Below, piece after piece: positions 1 through 7,827 of a stretch of DNA of 10,203 bases (its first letter is position 1; every line of letters begins with the position of its first letter). The translations under genes and the position numbers were made by a program. The stretch covers positions 1 through 10,203 of the forward strand of contig JAWLFE010000095.1 of the NCBI GenBank assembly GCA_041685735.1, in the 5' to 3' direction. The notes beneath the pieces are model-generated. The model was not told the origin of the DNA. It saw nothing but the letters and a program-made list of their open reading frames with translations, and ran no database searches. Origin of the DNA: CSSed11-175R1 sp041685735. Lineage in GTDB: Bacteria; Actinomycetota; Nitriliruptoria; Nitriliruptorales; Nitriliruptoraceae.

Positions 1-157
1 GGTTTCCGTGCTGCGGAGTAATGGTTCCGGCACTGGACGCAACCTGGCCGCGCAGTGTGATCCGATCAGGATCAGGGAACATTCGAGAGCGGTATGTCTC
101 TGCAGCAGCGATTAGGGGGGGTGCTAGCGTAAGGTTGATGCCTCATCGTGAGGGCAG
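1..157. other. Upstream region of first SLH gene, no gene seen
   Basis: No credible coding frame is seen here. The stretch should carry the promoter and leader of the gene that starts at 158. No convincing -35/-10 pair can be read; TAGCGT at about 125-130 fits a loose TAnnnT -10 but has no good partner. A short purine run (GAGGG, about 150-154) lies only three bases before the ATG at 158, so the ribosome site for that start is poorly spaced. Confidence 0.4.
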
Positions 158-1954
158 ATGTTAGGGATGGGGTTGGGGATGGTTGCTCGCGGGGCACGTC
201 GATGGATAACGCTGCGTTTGCCAATGGTGGTGACGTTGGCGTGTGTCATGGCGGTACAGGGTTTGACGGGGGCGGCGGCCGTCTCCGAGCAGGTGACCAC
301 GACGTTCCCGGGTGATCGTTCAGGAGCGAACTGGGTGTTCCAGCAGCCCGAGGGTGGCCTGGTGTCGATCGGCTGGACCGCGGTCAGCGAGATCTGGGCG
401 GATGGGACGCAGCTTGCGATGGTCAGACACCACGTCGACGGCCGGCTTGACACCTCGTTCGGCACGGACGGCAAGGTGCTCCTCCCGGTGCGGCCACAGC
501 AAGAGAGAACAGCGTCGGCGGTCATGCTCGACGATGGGCGTATCGTCACGCTTTCCAGCCGTGACGCAGGGGGTTTCATAGTGCACCGCTTCCGTGATGA
601 CGGGAGCCTGGATGACAGTTTCGGGGACGATGGTCTTGCTACCTTCGGATTCGATCCGGACGCCGACGACGGAGCGCCGCGTCGCGTCGAGGAGCCCGGA
701 ACTCTCTATGCAAGAGATCTGGTTGGGCTTGATGACGGCAGTCTGTTCGTCTATGGCACGGCGCACATGTTCGGACAGCGGCTGTTCCTGATGAAGGTTG
801 CGCCCGACGGTCGTATCGACCAGTCCTTCGGAGTCGATGGTTTCGTGATGACCGAGGTTCTGGGTCAGGAGGGTCCGGACTTCATCGGGACCGGGCCGCT
901 TCGTGAACTGCCGGATGGCAGCTTCGTTGGCGTGTTCTCCCAAGACTTCCGGCAGCATCTGCTGCGTTACCGGCCTGACGGTTCGATCGATCGTGAATGG
1001 GGCGACCAGGGCATAGCCACGGTCCCGGGCCGTTCGCTGCGGCTCAGGAGCGTGGAGGTCCATGGCGATGACGGCCATCTGCTGCTCAGTGTGAGTCTGA
1101 CCGGGGATTCAGCCGTGGCAGCTGCGGTACTGCGGGTAACGCCCGATGGGGGCTTAGACACCCGATTCGCCGACGGTGGGCAGCTGACGATCCCGGATCT
1201 GGAGGTCGCGCCGATGCTGGCAGTCGGGCCGGCTGGCACGTTCGTGGCAACCACCTTAGATCCGAACGAGGTGCGCCGTTACGATCTGCGTGGCCAGTTG
1301 CTGGAGCGTTGCTCCTCGGCAGCTTCGCTTGTCTTCACGCCACTCGTCCTTGACGACTTCCGCATCGTGGTGCCCGGCAGCACGTCTTCCGATTCTGGCG
1401 GAAGCTTCTCTCTGGAATGGTTCGGCACGAAGCGGATCCCCTCGCCGTCGGGGTTCATGGACGTTGGTGGGACGACCCATGAACCTGGGATTATCGCCGT
1501 CGCAGATGCCGGCTTCGTGGGTGGGTTCACGGATGGGACGTTCCGGCCTGGCGAATCTGTCTCTCGTGGTCAGCTTGCGACCATCGTCGCGCGGGCGTTC
1601 GACCTTCCGCCTGGCTCGTCGCCGTTCAGTGATGTTGCGGGGACGACACACGAGGAAGCCATTTCGGCCGTTGCTACCGCCGAGATCGTGGGCGGCTTTA
1701 CGGATGGGACGTTCCGGCCTGGCGAATCTGTCTCTCGTGGTCAGCTTGCGACCATCGTCGCGCGGGCGTTCGACCTTCCGCCTGGCTCGTCGCCGTTCAG
1801 TGATGTTGCGGGGACGACACACGAGGAAGCCATTTCGGCCGTTGCTACCGCCGAGATCGTGGGCGGCTTTACGGATGGGACGTTCCGGCCTGGCGAATCT
1901 GTCTCTCGTGGTCAGCTTGCGACCATCGTCGCGCGGGCATTCGAGCTTCCCTGA
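158..1954 (+). CDS. Secreted delta-60 repeat (beta-propeller-like) protein with three C-terminal SLH repeats
   Basis: This encodes a 598-residue exported surface protein. Residues 1-42 form a signal peptide: an arginine-rich start (RGARRW) followed by a hydrophobic stretch ending near GAAAVSE. Residues about 90-350 hold at least five degenerate repeats of the delta-60 type (PF17164/TIGR02608-like). Their signature is DG-x-LD-x-SFG-x-DG, visible near residues 94-105, 148-159, 217-228, 273-284 and 330-341; such repeats are thought to form blades of a beta-propeller. Residues 433-483, 490-540 and 547-597 are three SLH repeats that should bind a secondary cell-wall polymer; the last ends exactly at the stop. 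No catalytic motif is visible, so a ligand-binding or structural role is the most that can be inferred. The start is uncertain: ATGs at 167 and 179 are in frame, and the one at 179 has a better-spaced G-rich site upstream (about 165-176). All three keep the hydrophobic core. Confidence 0.9.
   Translation: MLGMGLGMVARGARRWITLRLPMVVTLACVMAVQGLTGAAAVSEQVTTTFPGDRSGANWVFQQPEGGLVSIGWTAVSEIWADGTQLAMVRHHVDGRLDTSFGTDGKVLLPVRPQQERTASAVMLDDGRIVTLSSRDAGGFIVHRFRDDGSLDDSFGDDGLATFGFDPDADDGAPRRVEEPGTLYARDLVGLDDGSLFVYGTAHMFGQRLFLMKVAPDGRIDQSFGVDGFVMTEVLGQEGPDFIGTGPLRELPDGSFVGVFSQDFRQHLLRYRPDGSIDREWGDQGIATVPGRSLRLRSVEVHGDDGHLLLSVSLTGDSAVAAAVLRVTPDGGLDTRFADGGQLTIPDLEVAPMLAVGPAGTFVATTLDPNEVRRYDLRGQLLERCSSAASLVFTPLVLDDFRIVVPGSTSSDSGGSFSLEWFGTKRIPSPSGFMDVGGTTHEPGIIAVADAGFVGGFTDGTFRPGESVSRGQLATIVARAFDLPPGSSPFSDVAGTTHEEAISAVATAEIVGGFTDGTFRPGESVSRGQLATIVARAFDLPPGSSPFSDVAGTTHEEAISAVATAEIVGGFTDGTFRPGESVSRGQLATIVARAFELP
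1529..1938 (+). repeat. Perfect 171-bp tandem repeat, about 2.4 copies, encoding SLH units
   Basis: The DNA from 1529 to 1699 is repeated without any visible mismatch at 1700-1870 and again, partially, at 1871-1938. The period is 171 bases, or 57 codons, exactly one SLH unit plus its linker. The first mismatch on the left is at 1528/1699 and on the right at 1939 (GCG to GCA in an alanine codon). Identity at synonymous sites indicates very recent duplication or ongoing conversion rather than selection on protein sequence. Copy number could be wrong if reads did not span the array. Confidence 0.95.
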
Positions 1955-1995
1955 GCCAGCTGACGGAATAGCGGTCCATGCCGACTAGGGGCTCG

Positions 1996-2243
1996 CCGAA
2001 GCGCTTCGGTCCTGATCATCGAGGTGAGGCAAGAACCGGGTCTTGGATACCTGAGCGAACAAGCGCTCGGGTGCCGCCACCCCGGCTGGCCGGGTGGCGT
2101 CAGGAACGACTGAAAGTAACGGGGTGGCAAGAATGAAACTTCCAGGGATGAGTGGATGGTGCTGGCTTGCATCGCTTCGCTCGACGTGAAGCGTCGGCAG
2201 CCGACGAGACCTGACGGCGCCGGAAGGGCAATGAATGAAGCCC
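1996..2243 (+). mobile_element. Structured RNA segment resembling the 5' part of a group II intron, no maturase gene
   Basis: No good reading frame is present, but the stretch is dense in stem-loops. They are a 14-base palindrome at 1996-2009; CCTGAGCG/CGCTCGGG at 2050-2057 and 2064-2071; CGCCACCC/GGGTGGCG at 2075-2082 and 2092-2099; CGCTTC/GAAGCG at 2173-2178 and 2188-2193; CGTCGG/CCGACG at 2192-2197 and 2201-2206; and GGGC/GCCC at 2226-2229 and 2240-2243. The joining text (for example ACTGAAAGTAACGGGGTGGC at about 2109-2128, then a GAATGAA element) looks like the domain I text of bacterial group II introns as I remember it. No reverse transcriptase/maturase frame and no domain V hairpin follow, so this would be a 5' fragment. 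The identity is an inference from style; another structured RNA is possible. Confidence 0.42.
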
Positions 2244-2599
2244 ACCTCTGCTAATCGCGACCGGTGATCTCTGGCGGAACCTCGCCCACAAACGCGACCG
2301 AATCCAACTCCACACCTATGACCTCCCATTTCCCGAATAGCTAGAGGAACATGGCTACACCCCCTTAGGCCCCAGAATCGCCACCCGGTGCCCCCTACAT
2401 TCAACCCAGGTGAAGGTGTTTGGCGAACCAGCGGGCTTCAGCAGGGCCGGCTGGGAGTCGATGTCACAGATGGCTGCGATGATTCCGCAGGTGCGCAGAG
2501 CCACGCAGAACGCTTGGTTCGAGGGTGGCTCGACAGGCCGGCTTTGGATTTGGCCGGGCGATGACAACGAAGCCGGGCGACCGGCCATCGGGGGTTTGA
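2244..2599. other. Gene-free stretch upstream of the S8 protease gene
   Basis: No intact gene is credible here. On the minus strand a 29-codon open stretch (2254-2340) between two TAG codons reads in protein-like fashion (VELDSVAFVGEVPPE) and could be a remnant of a broken gene, but I recognise no family. A plus-strand frame that opens at 2410 runs into the protease gene in another phase and looks like chance. The 3' end supplies the leader of the protease gene: CGGGGG at 2589-2594, five bases before the ATG at 2600, is a plausible ribosome site. Confidence 0.4.
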
Positions 2600-4651
2600 A
2601 TGTTGGGGCGGGTTGTAGCGGTCATGGTCATCGCAGCGTTGGCGTTGTCGGCTGCGCCGACGGCGGCGGAGCCATCGCCGGTGAGCAGCGCGGGAACCAA
2701 GCGCGCAACGGGGGCCGCTGAGGATTGGCCTGGGCAGGAGATTGCTGCGAAGTTGGTAGCGAGGCGCGATGAGCCGTTCCGGGCCTCGACGAACGCTGTG
2801 TCGACTGCCTCGGCCGCCACCGTCGTGCAGGAGTACTTCGATACATGCCGAGATGCGCCGTACGGCGACATCGACCGTCTGTTCCAACTCGATGATCAGG
2901 GAGCCGAGGTCGGCTGGGCCTGGAGCACCTGCGCAGATCGGGGCTTTGAGAGGACTGACGACGAGATCTTGATGTTCCTGGTGGACCAAGACCTTCTGGA
3001 TCCTGAGTTCCGCGAGGACTACGTCATCGTGCAGTACATGGACGGCTACTACGAGGTGTATCGAACGTTCGAGTTGGAGAACCCCGACGGCTGGCTCCTG
3101 CTCGACAACGGGTTCGGATCGGTCAGCGCGAGCACGGACGGACGACGGACCGTGGGCGACTTCGTCATCGACGGTGTCGCGGCCGAGTTTCCTTTCGAGT
3201 ACCACTTCGCGGTCGCGACGTTCGCTGGTAGCCAGTTGCTCGACATGCTGCCCAATGCCGACCAGATCTATCCGACGTTCCCCACGGAATGCTCGCTGGT
3301 GTTCTTCTCCCAGGCGCAACTGGTGGTGGAACCCGAACAGCTGGCTTCGGTCCAGCGTGCTGTGGCGGACCTCGGCCTGCGCGTGACATCGGTCGCTTCC
3401 AACGTCGGGGCGCTGGTCGTCGAAGGAGTCGACGATCAGCTGCTCGGCCACTTGGAAGACGTGCCGGGTGTGCTGGCTGTAGAGCACCCCAAGCCGCGCA
3501 CCGTCGAGGCGCTTGATGACCCCGAGCCTTCCGCGTGGGCGGTCGATCAGCTCCAGCTCGAGGCCGGTTGGCGCAATGTCCCGTCGAATCCCGTCCAGAT
3601 CGCGGTGCTCGATCAGGGCGTCGATCCGTTCCGGGCCGACATCGCTGGCCGTGTCGGCGCGGGCTTTGACAGTGCCACCGGCCGTCAGGTCCCCGCCGGG
3701 CAAAGCTCTGCGATGGGCGATCATGGCACCGCGGTCGCCGGGGTGATCGCCGCCACTCGCAACAATGCCCTGGAGGTCGCGGGCGTGAACCAGGCCGCCA
3801 TCATCCGGCCGATCCGCCTCAGCAGCCATGACGGCTGCCTGAACTCCGCGAACATCGTTGCCGGACTCGATGCGGTCATCGACATGCCCGACGTCCGACT
3901 GGTCAACATGTCGTTCGGTGGTCCCGGCTCGGCTGCCGAGTCCGCCGCTCTCGACCGGGTCGCGGCCTCGGGGAAGATCATGATCGCCGCGACCGGCAAC
4001 AACGGCGCGACCGCCCCCAACCGCCCGAACTGGCCCGCCGCCCACCCTCAGGTGATCGGGGTAGGGGCATCCACCGTCGACGGGCAGGTCGCGCTGTATT
4101 CCCAGCAGGCCGCGGTCGACCTGATCGCCCCGGGCGGTACGCAGTCGGGTAACCGCACCACCGACATCGCGGTACTTGGACGTTTCGACACGATTGAGTA
4201 CTTCTCCGGAACCTCGTTCGCGGCTCCCTACGTCACCGGTGCGCTCTCGCTGTGGCTGGCCGGCAACCCAGGTGCCACCACCGCACAGGCCCGCAGCGCG
4301 CTGCAGGACGCCGCCATCGACGTACCTGGCACCACCGCTGACGGCGCCGGGATACTCGACGCCGGCCGCCTCCTCGGCACGACCGTCCCACCACGCTTCT
4401 CCGACACGGTCGGTACGACCCATGAGGCGGCGATCGAGGCGATCGCGGCAGCGGGGATCACGGGCGGGTTCACCGACGGCACGTTCCGCCCGGCGGCNNN
4501 NNNNNNNNNNNNNNNNNNNNNNNNNNNNNNNNNNNNNNNNNNNNNNNNNNNNNNNNNNNNNNNNNNNNNNNNNNNNNNNNNNNNNNNNNNNNNNNNNAAC
4601 GTGACCCGCGGGCAGATGGCTGCGTTCCTCGCACGCGGCCTGGACCTGTGA
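2600..4651 (+). CDS. Secreted subtilisin-like serine protease (S8 family) with C-terminal SLH domain
   Basis: This encodes an exported endopeptidase of the subtilase family. Residues 1-23 are a signal peptide (MLGRVVAVMVIAALALS, likely cleaved after PTAA). Residues about 75-230 are an acidic, aromatic-rich region I do not recognise. Residues about 235-300 look like a subtilase propeptide (inhibitor I9-like fold), ending GVLAVEHP. The catalytic domain covers about 315-595, and every key residue is visible: Asp338 in VLDQGVD, His375 in DHGTAVAGV, the oxyanion Asn467 in AATGNNG, and Ser539 in SGTSFAAP. From residue 597 there is an SLH unit (FSDTVGTTHE... GGFTDGTFRP), interrupted by 100 N and resumed by NVTRGQMAAFLAR up to the stop. 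The signal peptide and SLH unit predict a protease displayed on the cell wall, probably self-processed. The true length is unknown because of the gap; the reading frame across it depends on the arbitrary 100 N. The start is supported by a G-rich site five bases upstream. Confidence 0.92.
   Translation: MLGRVVAVMVIAALALSAAPTAAEPSPVSSAGTKRATGAAEDWPGQEIAAKLVARRDEPFRASTNAVSTASAATVVQEYFDTCRDAPYGDIDRLFQLDDQGAEVGWAWSTCADRGFERTDDEILMFLVDQDLLDPEFREDYVIVQYMDGYYEVYRTFELENPDGWLLLDNGFGSVSASTDGRRTVGDFVIDGVAAEFPFEYHFAVATFAGSQLLDMLPNADQIYPTFPTECSLVFFSQAQLVVEPEQLASVQRAVADLGLRVTSVASNVGALVVEGVDDQLLGHLEDVPGVLAVEHPKPRTVEALDDPEPSAWAVDQLQLEAGWRNVPSNPVQIAVLDQGVDPFRADIAGRVGAGFDSATGRQVPAGQSSAMGDHGTAVAGVIAATRNNALEVAGVNQAAIIRPIRLSSHDGCLNSANIVAGLDAVIDMPDVRLVNMSFGGPGSAAESAALDRVAASGKIMIAATGNNGATAPNRPNWPAAHPQVIGVGASTVDGQVALYSQQAAVDLIAPGGTQSGNRTTDIAVLGRFDTIEYFSGTSFAAPYVTGALSLWLAGNPGATTAQARSALQDAAIDVPGTTADGAGILDAGRLLGTTVPPRFSDTVGTTHEAAIEAIAAAGITGGFTDGTFRPAXXXXXXXXXXXXXXXXXXXXXXXXXXXXXXXXXXNVTRGQMAAFLARGLDL
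4498..4597. other. Assembly gap of exactly 100 N inside the SLH region of the protease gene
   Basis: One hundred N is the customary placeholder for a gap of unknown size. The bases on either side code for the two halves of one SLH motif: FRPA before and NVTRGQ after, which in other SLH repeats lie about one residue apart. The missing DNA is therefore probably about one codon or that plus a whole number of SLH units. Tandem identical repeats, as seen in the first gene, would explain why assembly failed here. Confidence 0.97.
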
Positions 4652-5394
4652 CCAGCGAGCGGCACCGCTGTCCGCCGGAGCCCCGCGCCGAAGAGCAGTC
4701 CAGGGACACGGAGTGGGGGAATACAAGGTTGACCTGCTTCCCATCGACGAGTGCTGCCATCGCGGCGATCCCGGTGATCCGGTCCATGTCGTTGACCGTG
4801 GCAAACGGTCGGAGCGTCCGGTGGGACTGCTTCGGATTAGTGCGGTCCGGACGTAGCCCCTGGTTGCCGCTGAACCCATATCGTGCCCCTTCTCCCGGTG
4901 TCCCACTGGCCGACCGATTGACAGAACGAACCCCACGCAACTCGCAGCCGCCGGTGTCGGTCAGCCGCCCTGCAGGGGGGAGGCCCATGCGGCCGAGGGC
5001 GACCGTTGTCAGGAGCCACCTTGATCGGGGACATCCTCTACCCCACGTCTGGGGAGGACGGGATAGCCCGGCGGGTCGCGGCGCGAGGTCGGTGCAGACT
5101 GATTCCTGCTGCTCGTGCTTCGGCCCTCCTGGCATCGGATCGCTGTCGTCACCGGAGGCCGACGACCGCTCTTGCGGCCACGTTGCGCGGCGCAGCGGGA
5201 GCGGGGTCCGGTTGGCGGCGCACACCTGTCGGTGCGCTCCGGACGCCGCGGGCGATCGTTGCCTGCGCTGGGGCTGAGGGCACGACCACCGCGCCAGCGA
5301 CGGCAAGCACCACAGGCGTCGAGCACCGTTCGAGCCCCCACTGGCCTTGTGCCCACCTCCGGTGTCGCCACCGTCCCCGAACGGGGCGGCGCCT
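4652..5394. other. Long convergent intergenic region, no supported gene
   Basis: Open frames exist on both strands, as expected in GC-rich DNA, but their translations are rich in Arg, Pro, Gly and Ser with no domain. The least shadow-like piece is on the minus strand at about 4730-4870, reading FATVNDMDRITGIAAMAALV and onward; it has no clear start or ribosome site and ends in low-quality sequence, so it is at best a gene remnant. A small hairpin (CCCCA/TGGGG) lies near 5041-5054. No tRNA, rRNA or intact insertion sequence is recognisable. Confidence 0.45.
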
Positions 5395-5450
5395 CTTGCC
5401 AGTCCCCGGCCGCGAACGGGGACCGCCCGCACCCGGCAAGGCCCCCTTTT
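5395..5450 (+). terminator. Possible terminator-like structure between the convergent genes
   Basis: An outer stem CTTGCC (5395-5400) / GGCAAG (5435-5440) encloses a perfect inner hairpin GTCCCC (5402-5407) / GGGGAC (5418-5423), and the structure is followed by CCCCC and TTTT at 5447-5450. On the plus strand this resembles a weak intrinsic terminator that would stop transcripts before they run antisense into the gene ending at 5478. It lies far from the protease stop at 4651, and the T run is short. No matching T run exists for the minus strand. Confidence 0.3.
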
Positions 5451-5477
5451 CTGTACACCGCCCCAGTTCGACGTGGA

Positions 5478-7823
5478 TCAGCCGAGGGCGCCAACGAGCT
5501 CGCGGTCGATCTGCAGCGTTGTCTCCAGCGTTCGGAGGAAGGCGCCACTAGACGGTGCCTGGTCGGCGAGCACATCTTCGATGTAGGCGTTGAGATCGAT
5601 CTCGAACACGACGTCGTCCACGCTGAGTAGCACGGTGTTAATCAGGAGGTCACCGGACGGACTCCCCCAGGCGTAGGTGACAGCTCGATCGGCGCCGGGT
5701 AGGTCGAGTTCCTCGAACCAGCGGTCGGGGATCTCGTAGCCGTAGTCGCGGTAGAAGCGCTCCTGATCGTCGAGCAGCCCTTGCAGGGTCGCACCGCGCC
5801 GAAGGCGCACGCTCAGGCTGGTCGCGAAGGCGCCCTCGAGGAGCACCGAGACGGTGGGCGGGTCGCCATCGAGCATCCGCGGCTCGCCCCAGGTGCCCAC
5901 TGGTGGTTCGGGCAGCTCGAACGACAGCCCCGGGAACGGCCTGAATCGGTCTTGGCCCGAGGGGTCGGGTCCGGGTTCTGGGTCGGGTGTCGTGCTTGAG
6001 GTGGCGAGGGTCCACTCGTTGGTGTAGACGGTCTGTCGGTAGCCAGGGAGGTCGGGTAGGAGGGGTATGTCGAGCGTGATCACGGCGTCGGCGCGGATTC
6101 CGGCGTACAGCGCCCAGCGGGGGTCGGCGGTCAGGTCGGCTGCGTAGCGGACGCTGGAGGAGAGTTCTGCGCCGAGGTCGACGACGCCGTAGAGGGCCAG
6201 GGTCGGTATTGCGGTGGCGGCCAGCAGCGCGGAGCCTTCGGCTTGTACGGACCGGATGCCCTGGTCGAAAGTCGCGTCCCAGCGGGCGATGGGGGTCCAG
6301 CCAGAGGCTGGCTGGTAGCGCGCCCCGACTGTGGCTGTGGCTTGTTGTTCGGCGGAGTAGGACACCGATGCGCTGAGTTGACCGTTGGCGTCCATCCGTA
6401 GGGTCAGCTGTGGGGTCAACACGACCGGGACGGGGCCGATGCTGAACGTGATCGGTGCGAAGGATGCGCGGTAGAGCTCCAGGCTGCGCTCTACGAATGC
6501 CGACGCGCTCGCGTCGAGATCCAACTCCGCACGCTGGGTCAGGGTCGAGGTTGCCTCGAGGTTGACGATGTAGGGCTGCACCAGACGGCGTAGACCGATG
6601 TCGAGGTCGACGTCTGTGGTCACGCGCAGGTCGAGTCCACCGTTGGCGACCACGCCCGGTGCCAGGTCGACGTCGTCGAAACGCAGTCCGAACAACTCGA
6701 CCTCGTTCGCGAGGGCGAACTGGTCGTCGGTGGTCCACCCGGCGGTGACCGGACCGTCGCTGCGCGAGACTCCTTCGAGGAGCACCTCCTCCTCCACGAT
6801 GTCGTTGGGAAGCAGGGTGGTGGTGGCCGTGCCGCTGCCGGACTGCACCGCATCGGTCAGCGCAGCGAAGGTGCCCTGTACCTCGGTGTCGGTCACCGCG
6901 GTGACCTCTACCAGCAGCCCGTCCGGTGCGGCATCGGTCGGTTCGGAGACCACCACGTCGCCGGGCTCGACGGTGTCGGGCAGCTGGTCGAAGCCGAGGG
7001 TGACCGCCGCGCTGTCCAGGTCCAGCGTTAGCACCTCCAGCTGTGCGCGTTCCGTGGCATCGAGCACGACCACCTCGTCAGCGATTACCGCCGGCTGCGC
7101 CACGTAGGGCGGATGGGTGATGGCATCACGGGCCAGCAGGTCGGTGGTGCGCATCAGGAACGACGCCATCTGGGCACGGGTGACCAGGCCCGTGGGGTCG
7201 TAGGTGGAGACGGTGCGCCCCTGCACCACACCGGCCGCAGCAAGCCGGCCGATCGCGTCGGCGTGGGTCACTCCGGGCGCTACATCGTCGAACGCCGGCG
7301 CGGCGGGCGGCAGCGGGAGGTCGACACTGGCGAGCAGACGGTCCAGGAACGTCGCCATCTGTGCGCGGGTCACACTGCCGGCGGGCTGGAAGGCGGTCGG
7401 CGACACCCCGGCGGCGATGCCGGCGCCAGCGAGCGCCTCGATGTTGTCGGCATGGACACCGTCGACGTCCGAGAAACGGGTCGTGGCGGGCACGGCCGGT
7501 TGGTCACCCGCGACCGCGAGGAGCCGCACCAGGAAGGTGGCCATCTGCGCGCGGGTCACCGACCCCGTCGGGTCATACCGGTCGTTGCCGACACCCTGGG
7601 TGACCGCATACTGGACCAGGCAGGCGATCGCCCGACCATGCACATCTCCGCTCTCGACGTCGTTGAACCCCGCTGCAGGCACCGGGTCGGGACAGGCCGC
7701 GGTCAACGCCGCGACCGGAGTGTCCTGGGCCTGCGCGGGGCCGGAACCGACCACACTCAGCGGCGCGACCAGCAACGCCACCAGCACCACCCAAGCAGAA
7801 GAACGTGCGCGCCCCGATGCCAC
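5478..7823 (-). CDS. Secreted protein with three N-terminal SLH repeats and a long beta-rich body of unknown function
   Basis: With the GTG start at 7823 this is a 781-residue exported protein. That start is preferred because AGGGGGG (7828-7834) lies four bases upstream and the protein then begins with a normal signal peptide (VASGRARSSAWVVLVALLV, probable cut after PAQA at residue 32). An upstream ATG at 7871 would add 16 residues and spoil that signal. SLH repeats occupy about 52-102, 116-164 and 177-229, each ending VTRAQMA-S/T-FL. Residues about 245-340 contain the phrase PGDVVVSEP...APDGLL, which I associate with a domain recurring in bacterial surface proteins. Residues 340-605 are a long series of predicted beta strands without cysteines. 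A Pro/Asp linker (about 611-622) leads to a C-terminal alpha/beta domain (about 627-781) of the general look of small PsbP/LpqN-like surface domains, a weak guess. No enzyme motif is seen. The SLH repeats place it on the cell wall; its task is unknown. Confidence 0.9.
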   Translation of the reverse strand: MASGRARSSAWVVLVALLVAPLSVVGSGPAQAQDTPVAALTAACPDPVPAAGFNDVESGDVHGRAIACLVQYAVTQGVGNDRYDPTGSVTRAQMATFLVRLLAVAGDQPAVPATTRFSDVDGVHADNIEALAGAGIAAGVSPTAFQPAGSVTRAQMATFLDRLLASVDLPLPPAAPAFDDVAPGVTHADAIGRLAAAGVVQGRTVSTYDPTGLVTRAQMASFLMRTTDLLARDAITHPPYVAQPAVIADEVVVLDATERAQLEVLTLDLDSAAVTLGFDQLPDTVEPGDVVVSEPTDAAPDGLLVEVTAVTDTEVQGTFAALTDAVQSGSGTATTTLLPNDIVEEEVLLEGVSRSDGPVTAGWTTDDQFALANEVELFGLRFDDVDLAPGVVANGGLDLRVTTDVDLDIGLRRLVQPYIVNLEATSTLTQRAELDLDASASAFVERSLELYRASFAPITFSIGPVPVVLTPQLTLRMDANGQLSASVSYSAEQQATATVGARYQPASGWTPIARWDATFDQGIRSVQAEGSALLAATAIPTLALYGVVDLGAELSSSVRYAADLTADPRWALYAGIRADAVITLDIPLLPDLPGYRQTVYTNEWTLATSSTTPDPEPGPDPSGQDRFRPFPGLSFELPEPPVGTWGEPRMLDGDPPTVSVLLEGAFATSLSVRLRRGATLQGLLDDQERFYRDYGYEIPDRWFEELDLPGADRAVTYAWGSPSGDLLINTVLLSVDDVVFEIDLNAYIEDVLADQAPSSGAFLRTLETTLQIDRELVGALG

Positions 7824-7827
7824 ACAA

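Noticed and set aside
320..1822. Minus-strand open frames opposite the first SLH gene
   Set aside because: They mirror the coding strand, including the 171-bp repeat, and have no signal peptide, domain or ribosome site.
1529..1938. CRISPR-like array
   Set aside because: The 171-base repeats are directly contiguous without spacers and encode SLH domains in frame.
1996..2009. Intrinsic terminator for the first SLH gene
   Set aside because: The 14-base palindrome has no T run after it and fits better with the structured RNA that follows.
1955..2600. Complete group II intron
   Set aside because: No reverse transcriptase/maturase frame and no domain V hairpin are visible before the protease gene.
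2410..2721. Plus-strand frame overlapping the start of the protease gene
   Set aside because: It overlaps the protease signal-peptide coding region in another phase, has no good ribosome site and resembles nothing I know.
2438..4936. Very long minus-strand open frame opposite the protease gene
   Set aside because: It runs through the assembly gap, its translation is Arg/Gly/Asp-rich low-information text, and the opposite strand has a complete subtilase with catalytic residues in order. It is a shadow frame.
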